Counted from the first letter of the stretch, positions 9,613 through 19,291 are shown. The stretch: DNA of 64,000 nt from an uncultured Flavobacteriales bacterium (GCA_937139155.1 CAKZPI010000043.1:1-64000), one strand, 5' to 3'. Notes: generated by a model from the sequence alone, not told the origin. Numbers and translations: made by a program.

Positions 9613-12012
9613 TTAGTTTCTTAGGGGTTTTCCGGTTTGAATCATATGTTGAATCCGCTCAAGGGTTTTCCTTTCCCCGCAAAGGGATAAAAAGGCTTCC
9701 CGCTCAAGGTCAAGCAAATATTGCTCGCTTACATAAGAGGGTTCAGATAGGTCTCCACCACACATTACCCAACCTAGTTTTTGAGAGATTTTCTGATCAT
9801 GTTCAGAAATGTAATGGGAAGAAACCATGCTTTCAGCGCCTACATAAACCACGCCTAATCCTTGCCTTCCGAGAACCCGAACCTTTTCTTGAATGGGTCG
9901 GGTATAGCCCATTCTGGCAAGTTCAAGGGCCTTGGCTTTTGCGTCAACAATCACCCGGTCTTGGTTGATTGAAATACGGTCTTTTCCTTTTTGAAGTAGT
10001 CCTAGGTCATAGGCTTCTTCGGCTGAGGTTGAGACCTTAGCCTGACCAATGGTAAGGAAGGCGTTTCGGAAACGATTTAGTTCTATGTCACCATCTTGTA
10101 AGGACTCAGAAAAGCGCTTGGCCATTTCCTTTGAGCCCCCGCCTCCTGGAATCACGCCCACTCCGAACTCTACTAGTCCCATATAAGTTTCCGCGGAAGC
10201 TTGAACTGCATCAGCGTGTAGAGAAGCTTCGGTGCCTCCGCCCAAGCACATTTGATGTATTCCGAGAACCACTGGGGTGTCTGAATATCGGATTCGCATC
10301 ATGGTGTCTTGGAAAGTCTTAACGGCGAAATTCAATTCATCGAAATCTTGCTCGGCGGCCATCATAAAAATCATGCCTAGGTTGGCGCCCACTGAGAAAT
10401 TTTTACCTTGGTTGGAGATGACCAAGCCATCGTATGATTTTTCGGCCGTTTCAATGGCGTGGTGAATTCCAGCTAAGACATCCCCGCCAAGGGTATTCAT
10501 TTTTGACCGAAACTCTAGATTAATGATTCCGTCACCTAGGTCAATCAAGGCAGATTCACTGTTTGACCAAATGGTTTTTGAGGAGCGAATGTCGTTTAGG
10601 TAAATGAATTTATCCCTTCCGGGGATGGGCGTGAAACTCTCCGAATCTTTGGCAAAGGATACTTCACCCCCTTCATTTTTGTAAAAGCTTGGCTGTTCAG
10701 ATTTGGCCAATTTTTCAACCCATTCTGCTACGGATAATCCTTGGTCTTTTGCCAATTTAATTCCGGAATCAAGCCCTATGGCATCCCAGATTTCAAAGGG
10801 TCCCATTTCCCATCCAAATCCTGCCTTAACGGCCTGATCAATTTTGTAAAATTCATCGGTAATTTCAGGAACACGGTGTGATACATAAGAGAAGAGTTGG
10901 GCAAAATGAGCTCTGTAAAACTCTCCGGCTTTATCTTTTCCTTTGATTAATGCCTTATGTCGTTTTCCTAAATCTTCAAATCCTTTTGCCTGCCCAATGG
11001 TGTCAAATTTTGATTTTTCTTGATTCTCATACTCTAGGGTGTCAAGATTCAGGGCTAGGATTAATTTTTGTCCAGAATCAGACTTGGTTTTCTTGTAGAA
11101 ACCCATACCGGTTTTGGATCCGAGCATTCCTTTCTCTACCATTTTTTCAAGGTAGCTGGGAAGTTTGAACTGGTCTAATGCTTCGTCGTTTTTGCAAGCC
11201 TGGGAAACTCCGTTGGCAACATGCACGAGGGTGTCAAGGCCAACCACATCTGAGGTGCGGAAAGTGGCTGATTTTGCCCTTCCGATGAGGGTTCCTGTAA
11301 GTTGGTCGATTTCAGTTACCGTTAAACCAAGCGTCTTAGCTAAATGAAATGTGTTCATTATGCCTAAAACCCCAATTCTATTGGCAATGAAGGCCGGAGT
11401 GTCTTTGCAGACAACCACGGTTTTCCCCAAATAACGATCCCCATAATCAAGGAAGAAATCGAGAACGTCTGAACTGGTTTTAGGGGAGGGGATAATTTCT
11501 AAGAGGTTGAGGTATCTGGGCGGATTGAAGAAGTGGGTGCCACAGAAGTTTTTCTGGAAATCTTCTGAGCGGGCTTTGATCAACCAGGAAATTGGAATTC
11601 CAGAGGTATTGGTGGTTATTAAGGAACCAGGTTTTCTGTGTTTTTCAACTTCTTGGTAAACCGACTGCTTAATTTCCAGGCGTTCGGTAACGGCTTCAAT
11701 GACCCAATCGCAATCTTTGATTTTGGACAAATCGTCTTCAATATTACCCGTTTGAACCCTAGACTTGAAGCTTTTCTTGTACAAGGCTGCCGGGTTTGAC
11801 TTCAGGGTTGAAGCCAAGGCGTCGTTTACAATTCTATTTCTGACCTTAGGGTGTTCCAGGCTAAGTCCTTGGCTCTTTTCCTTATCGGTGAGTTCTCTTG
11901 GAACAATGTCAAGGAGTAGGGCCTCAACACCGATGTTGGCAAAGTGACAAGCGATTCTTGAGCCCATTACACCAGACCCAATAACGGCTACTTTACGAAT
12001 TTTTCTTTGCAT
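9613..12012 (-). CDS. fadN: 3-hydroxyacyl-CoA dehydrogenase / enoyl-CoA hydratase fusion (FadN-like)
   Basis: This bifunctional beta-oxidation enzyme of 799 residues performs hydration and NAD-dependent oxidation of enoyl-CoA. The N-terminal half is the dehydrogenase: dinucleotide motif GSGVMGSRIACHFANIG near residue 13 and the catalytic-His segment CGTHFFNPPRYLNLLEI near 155. The C-terminal half has a crotonase fold with the oxyanion-hole segment NQGKNFSVGANLG and a LVEFGVGVIPGGGG catalytic loop. The domain order, dehydrogenase first, is that of FadN and opposite to proteobacterial FadB. I take the ATG at 12010-12012; one codon upstream is a TTG. The start overlaps the end of marR by 20 bp, which implies translational coupling. 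Confidence 0.94.
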   Translation of the reverse strand: MQRKIRKVAVIGSGVMGSRIACHFANIGVEALLLDIVPRELTDKEKSQGLSLEHPKVRNRIVNDALASTLKSNPAALYKKSFKSRVQTGNIEDDLSKIKDCDWVIEAVTERLEIKQSVYQEVEKHRKPGSLITTNTSGIPISWLIKARSEDFQKNFCGTHFFNPPRYLNLLEIIPSPKTSSDVLDFFLDYGDRYLGKTVVVCKDTPAFIANRIGVLGIMNTFHLAKTLGLTVTEIDQLTGTLIGRAKSATFRTSDVVGLDTLVHVANGVSQACKNDEALDQFKLPSYLEKMVEKGMLGSKTGMGFYKKTKSDSGQKLILALNLDTLEYENQEKSKFDTIGQAKGFEDLGKRHKALIKGKDKAGEFYRAHFAQLFSYVSHRVPEITDEFYKIDQAVKAGFGWEMGPFEIWDAIGLDSGIKLAKDQGLSVAEWVEKLAKSEQPSFYKNEGGEVSFAKDSESFTPIPGRDKFIYLNDIRSSKTIWSNSESALIDLGDGIINLEFRSKMNTLGGDVLAGIHHAIETAEKSYDGLVISNQGKNFSVGANLGMIFMMAAEQDFDELNFAVKTFQDTMMRIRYSDTPVVLGIHQMCLGGGTEASLHADAVQASAETYMGLVEFGVGVIPGGGGSKEMAKRFSESLQDGDIELNRFRNAFLTIGQAKVSTSAEEAYDLGLLQKGKDRISINQDRVIVDAKAKALELARMGYTRPIQEKVRVLGRQGLGVVYVGAESMVSSHYISEHDQKISQKLGWVMCGGDLSEPSYVSEQYLLDLEREAFLSLCGERKTLERIQHMIQTGKPLRN

Positions 12013-12448
12013 CAAGGTAAACGGATTTATTGTCTATCAATTCATTTATGGTACGCATAACCTTAAAAAAGGTACGCGCTTGATCCTCGCTGAGTTTGTT
12101 GAAAACCACATTGTTAAACTTTAGAACGCTAGCCTTTGCTGCTTCTCTTTTTTCCATGCCATATTCAGTAAGGCAAATCAAAACTCCTCTACCATCGGTA
12201 GGGTCTTTTTTCCGATAAATCAAGTCTTTTTCCTCCATGGTTTTTAAGGTTCTGCTAAGGCTATGGGGTTCCATGCCCATGAGCGGACCTAATTTTGTGG
12301 AGGGGGTGCCTTGGTTTATGTCAATGTGTAAAAGCACAAAGCCGGTTGACATAGTGCCTCCATGTTGAGAGGCTTGCTCATTGTACATGCGAGCAATGGC
12401 ATGCCAGGTTCTTCGAATGTGAAAGTCTATGGTTTCTTCAGCTTTCAT
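11993..12448 (-). CDS. MarR-family transcriptional regulator of the fad operon
   Basis: The 151-residue protein has the winged-helix layout of MarR regulators: helix-rich ends, a DNA-reading region (STKLGPLMGMEPHSLSRTLK) and a wing with DPTDGRGVLICLTE. I chose the ATG at 12446-12448 because the alternative TTG at 12460 lies at the expected transcription start downstream of the -7 box at 12468-12475. It is the first gene of the leftward operon marR-fadN-fadA-fadE and overlaps fadN. By analogy with other first-gene MarR regulators it probably represses its own operon and is released by a fatty acyl-CoA or related ligand; that part is inference. Confidence 0.9.
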   Translation of the reverse strand: MKAEETIDFHIRRTWHAIARMYNEQASQHGGTMSTGFVLLHIDINQGTPSTKLGPLMGMEPHSLSRTLKTMEEKDLIYRKKDPTDGRGVLICLTEYGMEKREAAKASVLKFNNVVFNKLSEDQARTFFKVMRTINELIDNKSVYLDAKKNS

Positions 12449-12467
12449 AAAGCGGATCAAATTTTAC

Positions 12468-12511
12468 CAAATATATGACATATAATTAGGCATGCATAAT
12501 ATTCTATGCAT
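12468..12511 (-). promoter_or_regulatory. Promoter and putative MarR operators upstream of marR-fadNAE
   Basis: On the minus strand a perfect Bacteroidota -7 box TATATTTG lies at 12475-12468. Two palindromes overlap or precede it: TATATG-A-CATATA at 12472-12484, and ATGCATA-N6-TATGCAT at 12492-12511, which covers the expected -33 area. A dimeric regulator bound to either would block the promoter, which fits autoregulation by the adjacent MarR protein. The palindromes are seen; the regulator pairing is inferred. Confidence 0.55.
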
Positions 12512-12564
12512 AGTATTTGGGTGATTTTTATTTGTTTTATGAAATGCCTCTAGCTTAAAGTGGC

Positions 12565-14334
12565 TTAGCCTTGGTAAATCGCTTTTACTTGGCTTTCAAA
12601 TTTCTGCATGATAACCCTTCTTTTCAGTTTTAGGGTAGGGGTAAGTTCTCCAGTTTCAACGCTCCAGGTTGCGGGTAGAACGGCAATTTTCTTTACCTGT
12701 TCGTATTTGGAGAAATGGTGGTTTTGTTTGTTGATTTCTCGTTCAAACTTATCGATGATTTCAGGGTTTTTAACCACCTCTTCCTGATTATTAAAGGGTA
12801 TTCCCTTGTGGTTGCAGTATTCTTCAAGGGCTTCGAAATTGGGGCTAATCAGGGCTGCTGGATGTTTTTCCCCTTCTCCAATCACCATGATTTGATCAAT
12901 GAGAGAGGACTCCTTGTATTTGTTTTCAAGAACCTGAGGCGCCACGTATTTTCCACCTGAAGTTTTAAAGATTTCTTTTTTCCGGTCGGTGATTTTTATA
13001 AACCTACCGTCCTCAATCTTTCCAATGTCACCTGTATGGAACCAGCCGTCATCGTCAATAACCTCTTTGGTAAGGTCAGGACGGTTGAGGTAACCAAGCA
13101 TAACATTGGGTCCTTTGCAAAGTATTTCTCCGTCGTCAGCAATTTTTACTTCTACGTTTTCAATTACCGGGCCCACGGTTCCAAACTTTCGTCCTTGAAC
13201 GTTAAATTGGTTAACGGAAATCACTGGTGATGTTTCAGAAAGTCCGTAGCCTTCAAGAATTGGAATCCCTGCTGCGGTAAACAGTCTGGCAAGCCTTGGT
13301 TGCAGGGCAGCCGCTCCGGATGCAATCATGCGCATATTCCCGCCAAGGGCCTCTCTCCATTTGCTGAAGATGATTTTATTGGCAATTTTAAGCTTGAAAG
13401 AATACCAAGCAGATTTTCCAGAGTACTCATACTCTAATCCAAGATCTACAGCCCAGAAGAAAAGAGCTTTTTTAATGCCTGTTAGATCAGCGCCCTTGGC
13501 CATGATTTTATCATATACTTTTTCAAGCAGCCTAGGTACAGTGGGCATAATGGTTGGCTTGACTTCTTTTAGGTTGTCACCGATGGTATCCATGCTTTCT
13601 GCATAATAAATGCTGGTGCCCAAATACATGTAGAAGTATTCAATGGTACGTTCAAAGCTATGGCAAAGGGGTAGGAAGCTTAGTCCTGTATCGGACTCTC
13701 CAATGGGCAGGATTTTTTGAACAGCATCAATTTGCGAAAGGATGTTTTTATGGGAGAGCATAACCCCTTTAGGATTCCCTGTAGTACCGGAGGTATATAT
13801 TAAGGTGTAAAGTTTGTTTGGATCAGCTTTTGACTGGTTTTCCTTTAAAACTTCAGGTACTGGATTCTCTTTACCCAGGTTTTGAATTTCAGTCCAATGT
13901 TTACAACCATCAATCTCATCAAAACTGAAAATATGTTCAAGCGACTCAACTTCATCTTTAATGCTGTGAATCTTATCAAAGAGCTCTTGGTTTTCAACCA
14001 TCATGACTCTTGCTTTACAATCATTGAGGATGAATTTGTACTCTTCTGCGGTAATGTTGGCGTAAAGAGGGGCGTTAACCACGCCTAATTTTGCTGCTCC
14101 TAAATTGATGAACTGCCATTGAGGGCAGTTGAAACTGGCCATTGCAATTCGGTCTCCCGCTTTTAAGCCTAGGGCATGGAAACCTGAAGCTACTTGATCT
14201 GTGATTTCACAAAAATCCTTGCTGGAATACTTTTTCCACGCTCCGTTTACCTTATGGGCAAGGAGGTCTGATTTGGGGTGGTTCTTAAATGAGTACTCAG
14301 GAATTTGAAATAGAAAGTTGATATCTGTTGCCAT
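12565..14334 (-). CDS. Long-chain fatty-acid-CoA ligase (AMP-forming, FAA1/COG1022 type)
   Basis: The 589-residue AMP-dependent synthetase has the P-loop-like motif YTSGTTGNPKGVMLSH (about residue 180), the adenylate motif LEGYGLSETSPV (about 355), the hinge/ribose motif GWFHTGDIG, and ITDRKKEIFKTSGGKYVAPQ with the fatty-acid-ligase signature. It activates free fatty acids to acyl-CoA, the substrate for the fadNAE enzymes encoded just downstream. The 116-bp gap before marR holds a separate promoter, so the ligase and the fad operon may be controlled separately. Length and motifs fit the eukaryote-like long-chain group rather than enterobacterial FadD, so no symbol is given. Confidence 0.93.
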   Translation of the reverse strand: MATDINFLFQIPEYSFKNHPKSDLLAHKVNGAWKKYSSKDFCEITDQVASGFHALGLKAGDRIAMASFNCPQWQFINLGAAKLGVVNAPLYANITAEEYKFILNDCKARVMMVENQELFDKIHSIKDEVESLEHIFSFDEIDGCKHWTEIQNLGKENPVPEVLKENQSKADPNKLYTLIYTSGTTGNPKGVMLSHKNILSQIDAVQKILPIGESDTGLSFLPLCHSFERTIEYFYMYLGTSIYYAESMDTIGDNLKEVKPTIMPTVPRLLEKVYDKIMAKGADLTGIKKALFFWAVDLGLEYEYSGKSAWYSFKLKIANKIIFSKWREALGGNMRMIASGAAALQPRLARLFTAAGIPILEGYGLSETSPVISVNQFNVQGRKFGTVGPVIENVEVKIADDGEILCKGPNVMLGYLNRPDLTKEVIDDDGWFHTGDIGKIEDGRFIKITDRKKEIFKTSGGKYVAPQVLENKYKESSLIDQIMVIGEGEKHPAALISPNFEALEEYCNHKGIPFNNQEEVVKNPEIIDKFEREINKQNHHFSKYEQVKKIAVLPATWSVETGELTPTLKLKRRVIMQKFESQVKAIYQG

Positions 14335-14396
14335 GTAGTTGTTCTTTGGAATGCCTCCAAAATACTACAAAGGATTAAGAAGAAAAAGGGGTTTTC

Positions 14397-16022
14397 TCAT
14401 TTCAAAACATTTACTCCGCCGATAAATACAAGTTCTGGCCGCAGGTCTGGGATTTTCTCGGCTGGAGTGCTTTGAATATCGTTGGTAAAAACAATAAAGT
14501 CGGCAAATTTTCCTGGCTCAAGGCTTCCTAGTTTGTCTTCTAAATGGGCAGAATAGGCCGGGTCAAGGGTCATGCCCTTCCAAATTTCCTCAAAACTTAG
14601 CGCCTGATCATTTAAAAATCCGCCTTCTGGAAAACCCTGCAGGTCTTGACGGGTACTTGCCGCAAACCAGGTTAAATACGGGTTCACCTTTTCAACGGGA
14701 AAGTCGGTTCCTAAGGGCAGAACCTTAGCTTGGTTTAGGAGGTTGGCATAGGCATAGGCATTTTTAACTCGGTCAGGACCAAGTCTTGACTCTGCCCAGT
14801 ACATATCACTGGTTGCATGGGTGGGTTGAACCGAAGGGATGATTCTTTTCCCATCGAATTTCTTTTGATCCGTAGGGTGAACTACCTGTGCGTGTTCAAT
14901 TCTCCACCGGGCATCCGAGTTTTCAGGAAGAATTTCATCGTAAACATTTAAGGTGGTTCTATTGGCTGAATCGCCGATGGCATGGGTGCAAACTTGAATG
15001 TTCATTTCCAAACATCTTTCTGCCGCCCTTTTCATTTCCTCAAGACTGGTGATCATGTATCCGTGCCAGTTATCTCGATCGTGGTAGGGGTGAAGTAGGC
15101 AGGCTCCTCGAGAGCCAAGGGCTCCATCTGCATAAACCTTAATACTCCTAATTCTTAAGAAATCAGACTCTAGGCTTGCTGCCTTATCGAAACCGTTTAA
15201 AGCTTCAGGAGAATAACTTACCATTGAGTTGATTCTGATTTTAAGGTCTCCAGATTTTTGGGATTCAGAAATGACTTGGATGTCATCCCAGGGAAGGCCT
15301 GCATCCGTAAGACTGGTAAGTCCGTATTGAAGGCATTTTTCTTGGGCCAGGAGAAGGGCCTCCTTTTTTTGCTCAGGAGACGGCTCAGGGAAAAGCTTGT
15401 TTAAAATTGTATCAACTGCATTGTCATTCAAAATCCCATTTAGTTTTCCGTCAATCACCTGAATTTCTCCTCCATCAATTTGGGTTTCAAGGGTGAATCC
15501 GGCTTGATTTAGAGCAAAGTCATTGGCAAGTGCTGCATGCCCGTCAACCCTTCGAATCACCACTGGAATATCAGGGAAGGCTTCGTTTAATAATTCGTTC
15601 GATGGCATTTCGGTCAGGCCCCAATCTGTATGATCCCAACCTCTTCCGGTAATGTAGCCTAGGTTTTGCTTTTGATTGAACGCTCTACATCTTTCTACAA
15701 CCTCTTGGTAAGACTCAGTTCCTGAAAGGTCAACTTTTTGCATGCTGAGCCCTAGGCCCAAGAAATGACAATGGGCATCATGCCAACCTGGATAAACATG
15801 GGCAAGTTTTTCGGTTGCTTTTCCCTTAAACCTTGAATTGATATCCATTTCACTGCCCACTGCTTTAATGATTCCATCATGAATGGCCATGGCTTCTGCT
15901 GTAGGTAAACCAGGTCCTTGGTGAATTTGGCCTATTACAATTAGGTCAACTTCGGTTTTAGATTGACATCCTGCGAAAGCAAAAAACAAAGCGGAAAATA
16001 GGGAAAGAAGAATGGGTTTCAT
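14397..16022 (-). CDS. Secreted amidohydrolase-family lipoprotein (YtcJ-like)
   Basis: I use the ATG at 16020-16022, which gives a 541-residue precursor starting MKPILLSLFSALFFAFAGC, a lipoprotein signal with Cys19. An upstream ATG at 16097 would add 25 residues that spoil this signal and overlap the neighbouring terminator. The enzyme carries the amidohydrolase metal motif GWHDAHCHF, a KVYADGALGSRGA segment with the bridging lysine, THAIGDSANR, RIEHAQ and the C-terminal GTDFPVE motif with the catalytic aspartate. YtcJ-like members hydrolyse imides and amides, but true substrates are mostly unknown. The predicted location is the periplasm or an outer-membrane anchor. Confidence 0.88.
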   Translation of the reverse strand: MKPILLSLFSALFFAFAGCQSKTEVDLIVIGQIHQGPGLPTAEAMAIHDGIIKAVGSEMDINSRFKGKATEKLAHVYPGWHDAHCHFLGLGLSMQKVDLSGTESYQEVVERCRAFNQKQNLGYITGRGWDHTDWGLTEMPSNELLNEAFPDIPVVIRRVDGHAALANDFALNQAGFTLETQIDGGEIQVIDGKLNGILNDNAVDTILNKLFPEPSPEQKKEALLLAQEKCLQYGLTSLTDAGLPWDDIQVISESQKSGDLKIRINSMVSYSPEALNGFDKAASLESDFLRIRSIKVYADGALGSRGACLLHPYHDRDNWHGYMITSLEEMKRAAERCLEMNIQVCTHAIGDSANRTTLNVYDEILPENSDARWRIEHAQVVHPTDQKKFDGKRIIPSVQPTHATSDMYWAESRLGPDRVKNAYAYANLLNQAKVLPLGTDFPVEKVNPYLTWFAASTRQDLQGFPEGGFLNDQALSFEEIWKGMTLDPAYSAHLEDKLGSLEPGKFADFIVFTNDIQSTPAEKIPDLRPELVFIGGVNVLK

Positions 16023-16061
16023 GATTGGGGAAATTAGGTTGTGCCACGAAAATACAAGAAT

Positions 16062-16093
16062 AAAAAAAGCCGGCTCAATGAAGAACCGGCTTT
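16062..16093 (-). terminator. Rho-independent terminator after the lipoprotein gene at 16116-16916
   Basis: Read on the minus strand, AAAGCCGG and CCGGCTTT form a stem (arms 16086-16093 and 16066-16073) followed by seven U residues (A62-A68 on the plus strand). It lies 23 bp past the stop of the lipoprotein gene and just in front of the amidohydrolase start. Confidence 0.85.
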
Positions 16094-16115
16094 CCAAATA
16101 TATTAAGCGAAAGGC

Positions 16116-16916
16116 TTATTTTCTGTACTCAAACTCAAGATTGTCTTCGTTGTCAGTAACGGTTGAATTAACGGCCGTAATTCTAACCACTACATAATCT
16201 TGTGGGTAACGGATGTTCTTAGCAACAAAAATGTCACCTTGAGCAAGGGTTCCGGTTGAGGCAGTTGCTGTTCCGTTTTCGTAAGCAGCAGCAATGTCAG
16301 TAATGCTTGCATTGTCAAAGTCGATGCTGTTATCAAGCACAAATTCAGTTCCGTTTAGAGAACCGAAAGATTGCGACCAGATAGGAGCATTGGTGGTTTC
16401 GTCAACCAAGTCTTTGTCAGCATCGTCATCACCTACGGCTTTAGCTTCGTCGTTCACAAGATCCCAAGCACCCTCGTTAGGTCCCATGATGTTGTAAACA
16501 ATTCCGGTAACTGGGTCAGATAGAGATTGAACCACGTTCACGTTTACAGAAGCGGTAGAAGATTCTCCTTTGTTGTCAGTTATTGTGAAGCTAAAGGTAA
16601 CCGTACCTTCTGCAGAGGCAGTAAACAAGGTGTCAACAAAGATGAATGAAGTAAGGCCTGACTCAAGGGTAGAGTCTGCAATTTCTTCAGTTACACCAGC
16701 AAAGGTTTTGTTTACAACGAAAGACTCAAGCTTTTCATTGGTTCCACAAACTACGCGGAATGCTACTGAACCGCCTACTTCAACAGAAGGAGATCCGTTT
16801 GGATCGGTAATGTCGATTTCGGGTTTGTTATCTGGAAGGTCTTCTTCACAACTTGTGGTGAGACCCGCAGTAGCCAGACCAACAAGGCCTAGGGCGAAAA
16901 ATTTCAACTTTTTCAT
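16116..16916 (-). CDS. Putative Ig-like-fold outer-membrane lipoprotein
   Basis: This protein of about 266 residues has a lipoprotein signal ending TTSC followed by an acidic stretch (EEDLPDNKP). The next 100 residues look like a bacterial Ig/cadherin-like beta-sandwich (VEVGGSVAFRVVCG, FSFTITDNKGESSTASVNV). The C-terminal part is Asp- and Ala-rich and includes NIMGPNEGAWDLVNDEA and a final beta-rich segment. I do not recognise a named family; similar lipoproteins are common in Bacteroidota. I chose the ATG at 16916 because it gives a standard MKK start; an in-frame ATG three codons earlier (16925) is equally possible. A -7-like TATATTTG lies at 16960-16953 on the minus strand. Confidence 0.75.
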   Translation of the reverse strand: MKKLKFFALGLVGLATAGLTTSCEEDLPDNKPEIDITDPNGSPSVEVGGSVAFRVVCGTNEKLESFVVNKTFAGVTEEIADSTLESGLTSFIFVDTLFTASAEGTVTFSFTITDNKGESSTASVNVNVVQSLSDPVTGIVYNIMGPNEGAWDLVNDEAKAVGDDDADKDLVDETTNAPIWSQSFGSLNGTEFVLDNSIDFDNASITDIAAAYENGTATASTGTLAQGDIFVAKNIRYPQDYVVVRITAVNSTVTDNEDNLEFEYRK

Positions 16917-17028
16917 AAGTGTCATTTATTAGGGTTTTCTTTTTACTAACTGCAAATATAATAGAATGAAATTCCGATATCCAGTACTTATTAAAATTTG
17001 TTTAGTCGGAAGGCTCGAGTCAAAAATG

Positions 17029-17036
17029 TATTTTTG
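17029..17036 (+). promoter_or_regulatory. Probable -7 box for purL
   Basis: The sequence TATTTTTG matches the Bacteroidota TAnnTTTG consensus 20 bp before the purL ATG, giving a leader of about a dozen bases. No good -33 TTG is present at the usual spacing, so support is from the -7 box and position only. Confidence 0.4.
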
Positions 17037-17056
17037 CGCCCTAATTTCAATCCAGT

Positions 17057-19291
17057 ATGAGTCAGGATACCAAAATGGAAGTGACGGTTGACACCGCAAA
17101 AGAGTTGGGCTTACTGCCTGAAGAGTTTGATCAAATCAAAGAAATTCTAGGTAGAACCCCTAATTTCACTGAGCTGAGCGTGTATTCAGTGATGTGGTCA
17201 GAGCATTGTTCGTACAAGAATTCAATCAAATGGTTGAAGACCTTACCCAAAGACGGACCGCATATGTTGGTGAAGGCCGGGGAGGAAAATGCAGGCTTAG
17301 TTGATATTGGTCAGGGTTTGGCATGTGCCTTCAAAATTGAATCCCATAACCACCCTTCAGCTCTTGAGCCTTACCAAGGTGCTGCCACTGGGGTAGGGGG
17401 AATCAACCGTGATATATTTACCATGGGTGCTCGCCCGATTGCTCAATTGAACTCACTTCGTTTTGGAAACATTAACCTTGACCGTACCAAATGGTTGGTG
17501 AACGGGGTTGTGAAAGGAATTGGCGACTATGGAAATAGCTTTGGAATTCCCATCGTTGGAGGAGAAGTTTATTTCGATGATTGCTATACCCAGAACCCTT
17601 TGGTGAATGCTTTTTCAGCAGGAATCATGGAGGCCGGGAATATGATCTCGGCGCGCTCGGAAGGTGTTGGAAATCCGGTTTACATCGTTGGTTCAAGAAC
17701 GGGCAAAGATGGAATTGCCGGAGCGGCTTTTGCGTCGAAAGATTTGACGGAAGCTTCGGCTGAAGACATTCCAGCGGTTCAGGTTGGAGACCCCTTCCAA
17801 GAAAAACTACTTCTGGAAGCTACACTAGAACTGGCCAAGACGGATGCCATTGTAGGAATGCAAGATATGGGTGCTGCTGGTATTACCTGCTCAACCTGCG
17901 AAATGTCAGCCGCTGGAAACCACGGTATGAAAATTAACCTCGACAAGGTTCCAACCCGTCAAGAAGGAATGAAAGATTGGGAGATTCTTCTTTCTGAATC
18001 ACAAGAGCGTATGCTTGTTGTGGTAAAAAAGGGAAGAGAGGATGTTGTGGAAGGCATTTTTGATAAATGGGATTTAATTGCTTCTCAAATTGGAGAAGTA
18101 ACCGAAGGCCCTTTTATTGAATATTATATGAATGGTGAGCTTCAAGCTCAGGTTCCGGCGGATAGCTTGGTACTTGGCGGAGGAGCTCCTGTTTACGAAA
18201 GAGAGTATAAAGAGCCTGCCTATTTTGAAGAATACAAGAAGTTTAATCTTGAGCAGGTTGAAGAACCTAAGGATTACGCTGAGACCTTCCATAAAATAAT
18301 GGCTCACCCCAACATCGCAAGTAAGCGGTTCATTTATGAGCAGTACGATAGCATGGTGGGCACGGTGAATATGTCTACCAACCAGCCAACCGATGCTGGA
18401 ATTGTTAACATCAAGAATACCAATCGGGCGCTTGCCATGTCAGTAGACTGTAATAGCCGCTACGTAAATGCCGATCCTGAAAAAGGAACGGCGATTGCCG
18501 TGTCTGAGGCAGCGAGAAATATTGTTTGTAGCGGTGGGGTTCCCTCGGCTGTGACCAATTGTTTGAATTTTGGAAACCCCTATAACCCCGAGGTGTACTG
18601 GCAGTTTGTTGGCGCCATTAAAGGGATGGGTGCCGCCTGTAGGAAGTTTGAAACTCCGGTAACTGGAGGAAATGTTTCTTTCTACAACCAAACTCAAATG
18701 GGAGACAAGATTGAACCGGTTTTCCCAACTCCAACCATTGGTATGATCGGGGTTATTGAAGATAAGTCGTTTGTGACTCCCCTAAGCTTCCAACAAAAAG
18801 GTGACCTGATTTTCTTAATTGGGGAAAGCCGAAATGATATTAATAGTTCTCAATACCTGGTTTCTGAGCATGGGGTTGAGCATTCTACAGCTCCACATTT
18901 TGACCTTGATGAGGAGTATCAAGTTCAAGACATTGTCAAAGGATTGATTCGTCAGAACGTTATCCAGTCTGCTCACGATGTTTCGGAAGGTGGATTGTTG
19001 GTGACTCTGGCTGAATCAGGTATGGCCGGGAACCTTGGTTTTGATATTACCACAGATGCCGAAATTAGAAAGGACGCCTTTTTATTCGGCGAAAGCCAAA
19101 GCCGAGTGGTTGTAAGCGTTTCTCCGGATATGGAAGAGGAATTCATTGAAATGATGACCATGGCCGATCAACCTTTCTCATTGCTTGGTCATGTGACAAA
19201 AGCTGAGTTTAGAGTAGACGATACCCATTATGGATCGGTTTCTGAAATCAAAGCCATTTACGATTCAGCATTGGAAAAGGCTTTAGTTTAA
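17057..19291 (+). CDS. purL: Phosphoribosylformylglycinamidine synthase, small-type PurL subunit
   Basis: The 744-residue protein catalyses step four of purine synthesis, ATP-dependent conversion of FGAR to FGAM. Signatures include MWSEHCSYKNS near residue 47, ESHNHPSALEPYQGAATGVGG near 95 and GAASITC-like GAAGITCSTCEMSAAGN, with the duplicated AIRS-type fold seen again in the second half (CNSRYVNADPEKGTAIAVSE, GGVPSAVTNCLNFGNP, HDVSEGGLLVTLAESGMAG). The length is that of small PurL, not the fused protein of about 1,200 residues, so separate PurS and PurQ subunits should be encoded elsewhere. Its stop overlaps the convergent M14 peptidase gene by 9 bp. Confidence 0.95.
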   Translation: MSQDTKMEVTVDTAKELGLLPEEFDQIKEILGRTPNFTELSVYSVMWSEHCSYKNSIKWLKTLPKDGPHMLVKAGEENAGLVDIGQGLACAFKIESHNHPSALEPYQGAATGVGGINRDIFTMGARPIAQLNSLRFGNINLDRTKWLVNGVVKGIGDYGNSFGIPIVGGEVYFDDCYTQNPLVNAFSAGIMEAGNMISARSEGVGNPVYIVGSRTGKDGIAGAAFASKDLTEASAEDIPAVQVGDPFQEKLLLEATLELAKTDAIVGMQDMGAAGITCSTCEMSAAGNHGMKINLDKVPTRQEGMKDWEILLSESQERMLVVVKKGREDVVEGIFDKWDLIASQIGEVTEGPFIEYYMNGELQAQVPADSLVLGGGAPVYEREYKEPAYFEEYKKFNLEQVEEPKDYAETFHKIMAHPNIASKRFIYEQYDSMVGTVNMSTNQPTDAGIVNIKNTNRALAMSVDCNSRYVNADPEKGTAIAVSEAARNIVCSGGVPSAVTNCLNFGNPYNPEVYWQFVGAIKGMGAACRKFETPVTGGNVSFYNQTQMGDKIEPVFPTPTIGMIGVIEDKSFVTPLSFQQKGDLIFLIGESRNDINSSQYLVSEHGVEHSTAPHFDLDEEYQVQDIVKGLIRQNVIQSAHDVSEGGLLVTLAESGMAGNLGFDITTDAEIRKDAFLFGESQSRVVVSVSPDMEEEFIEMMTMADQPFSLLGHVTKAEFRVDDTHYGSVSEIKAIYDSALEKALV

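Noticed and set aside
9213..9968. 251-codon open frame on the plus strand opposite fadA and fadN
   Set aside because: It lies opposite two clear enzymes with intact motifs, has no recognisable domain and is a product of codon bias on the other strand.
16023..16097. N-terminal extension of the amidohydrolase to an upstream ATG
   Set aside because: It would place 25 residues before a standard lipoprotein signal and overlap the terminator of the neighbouring gene.
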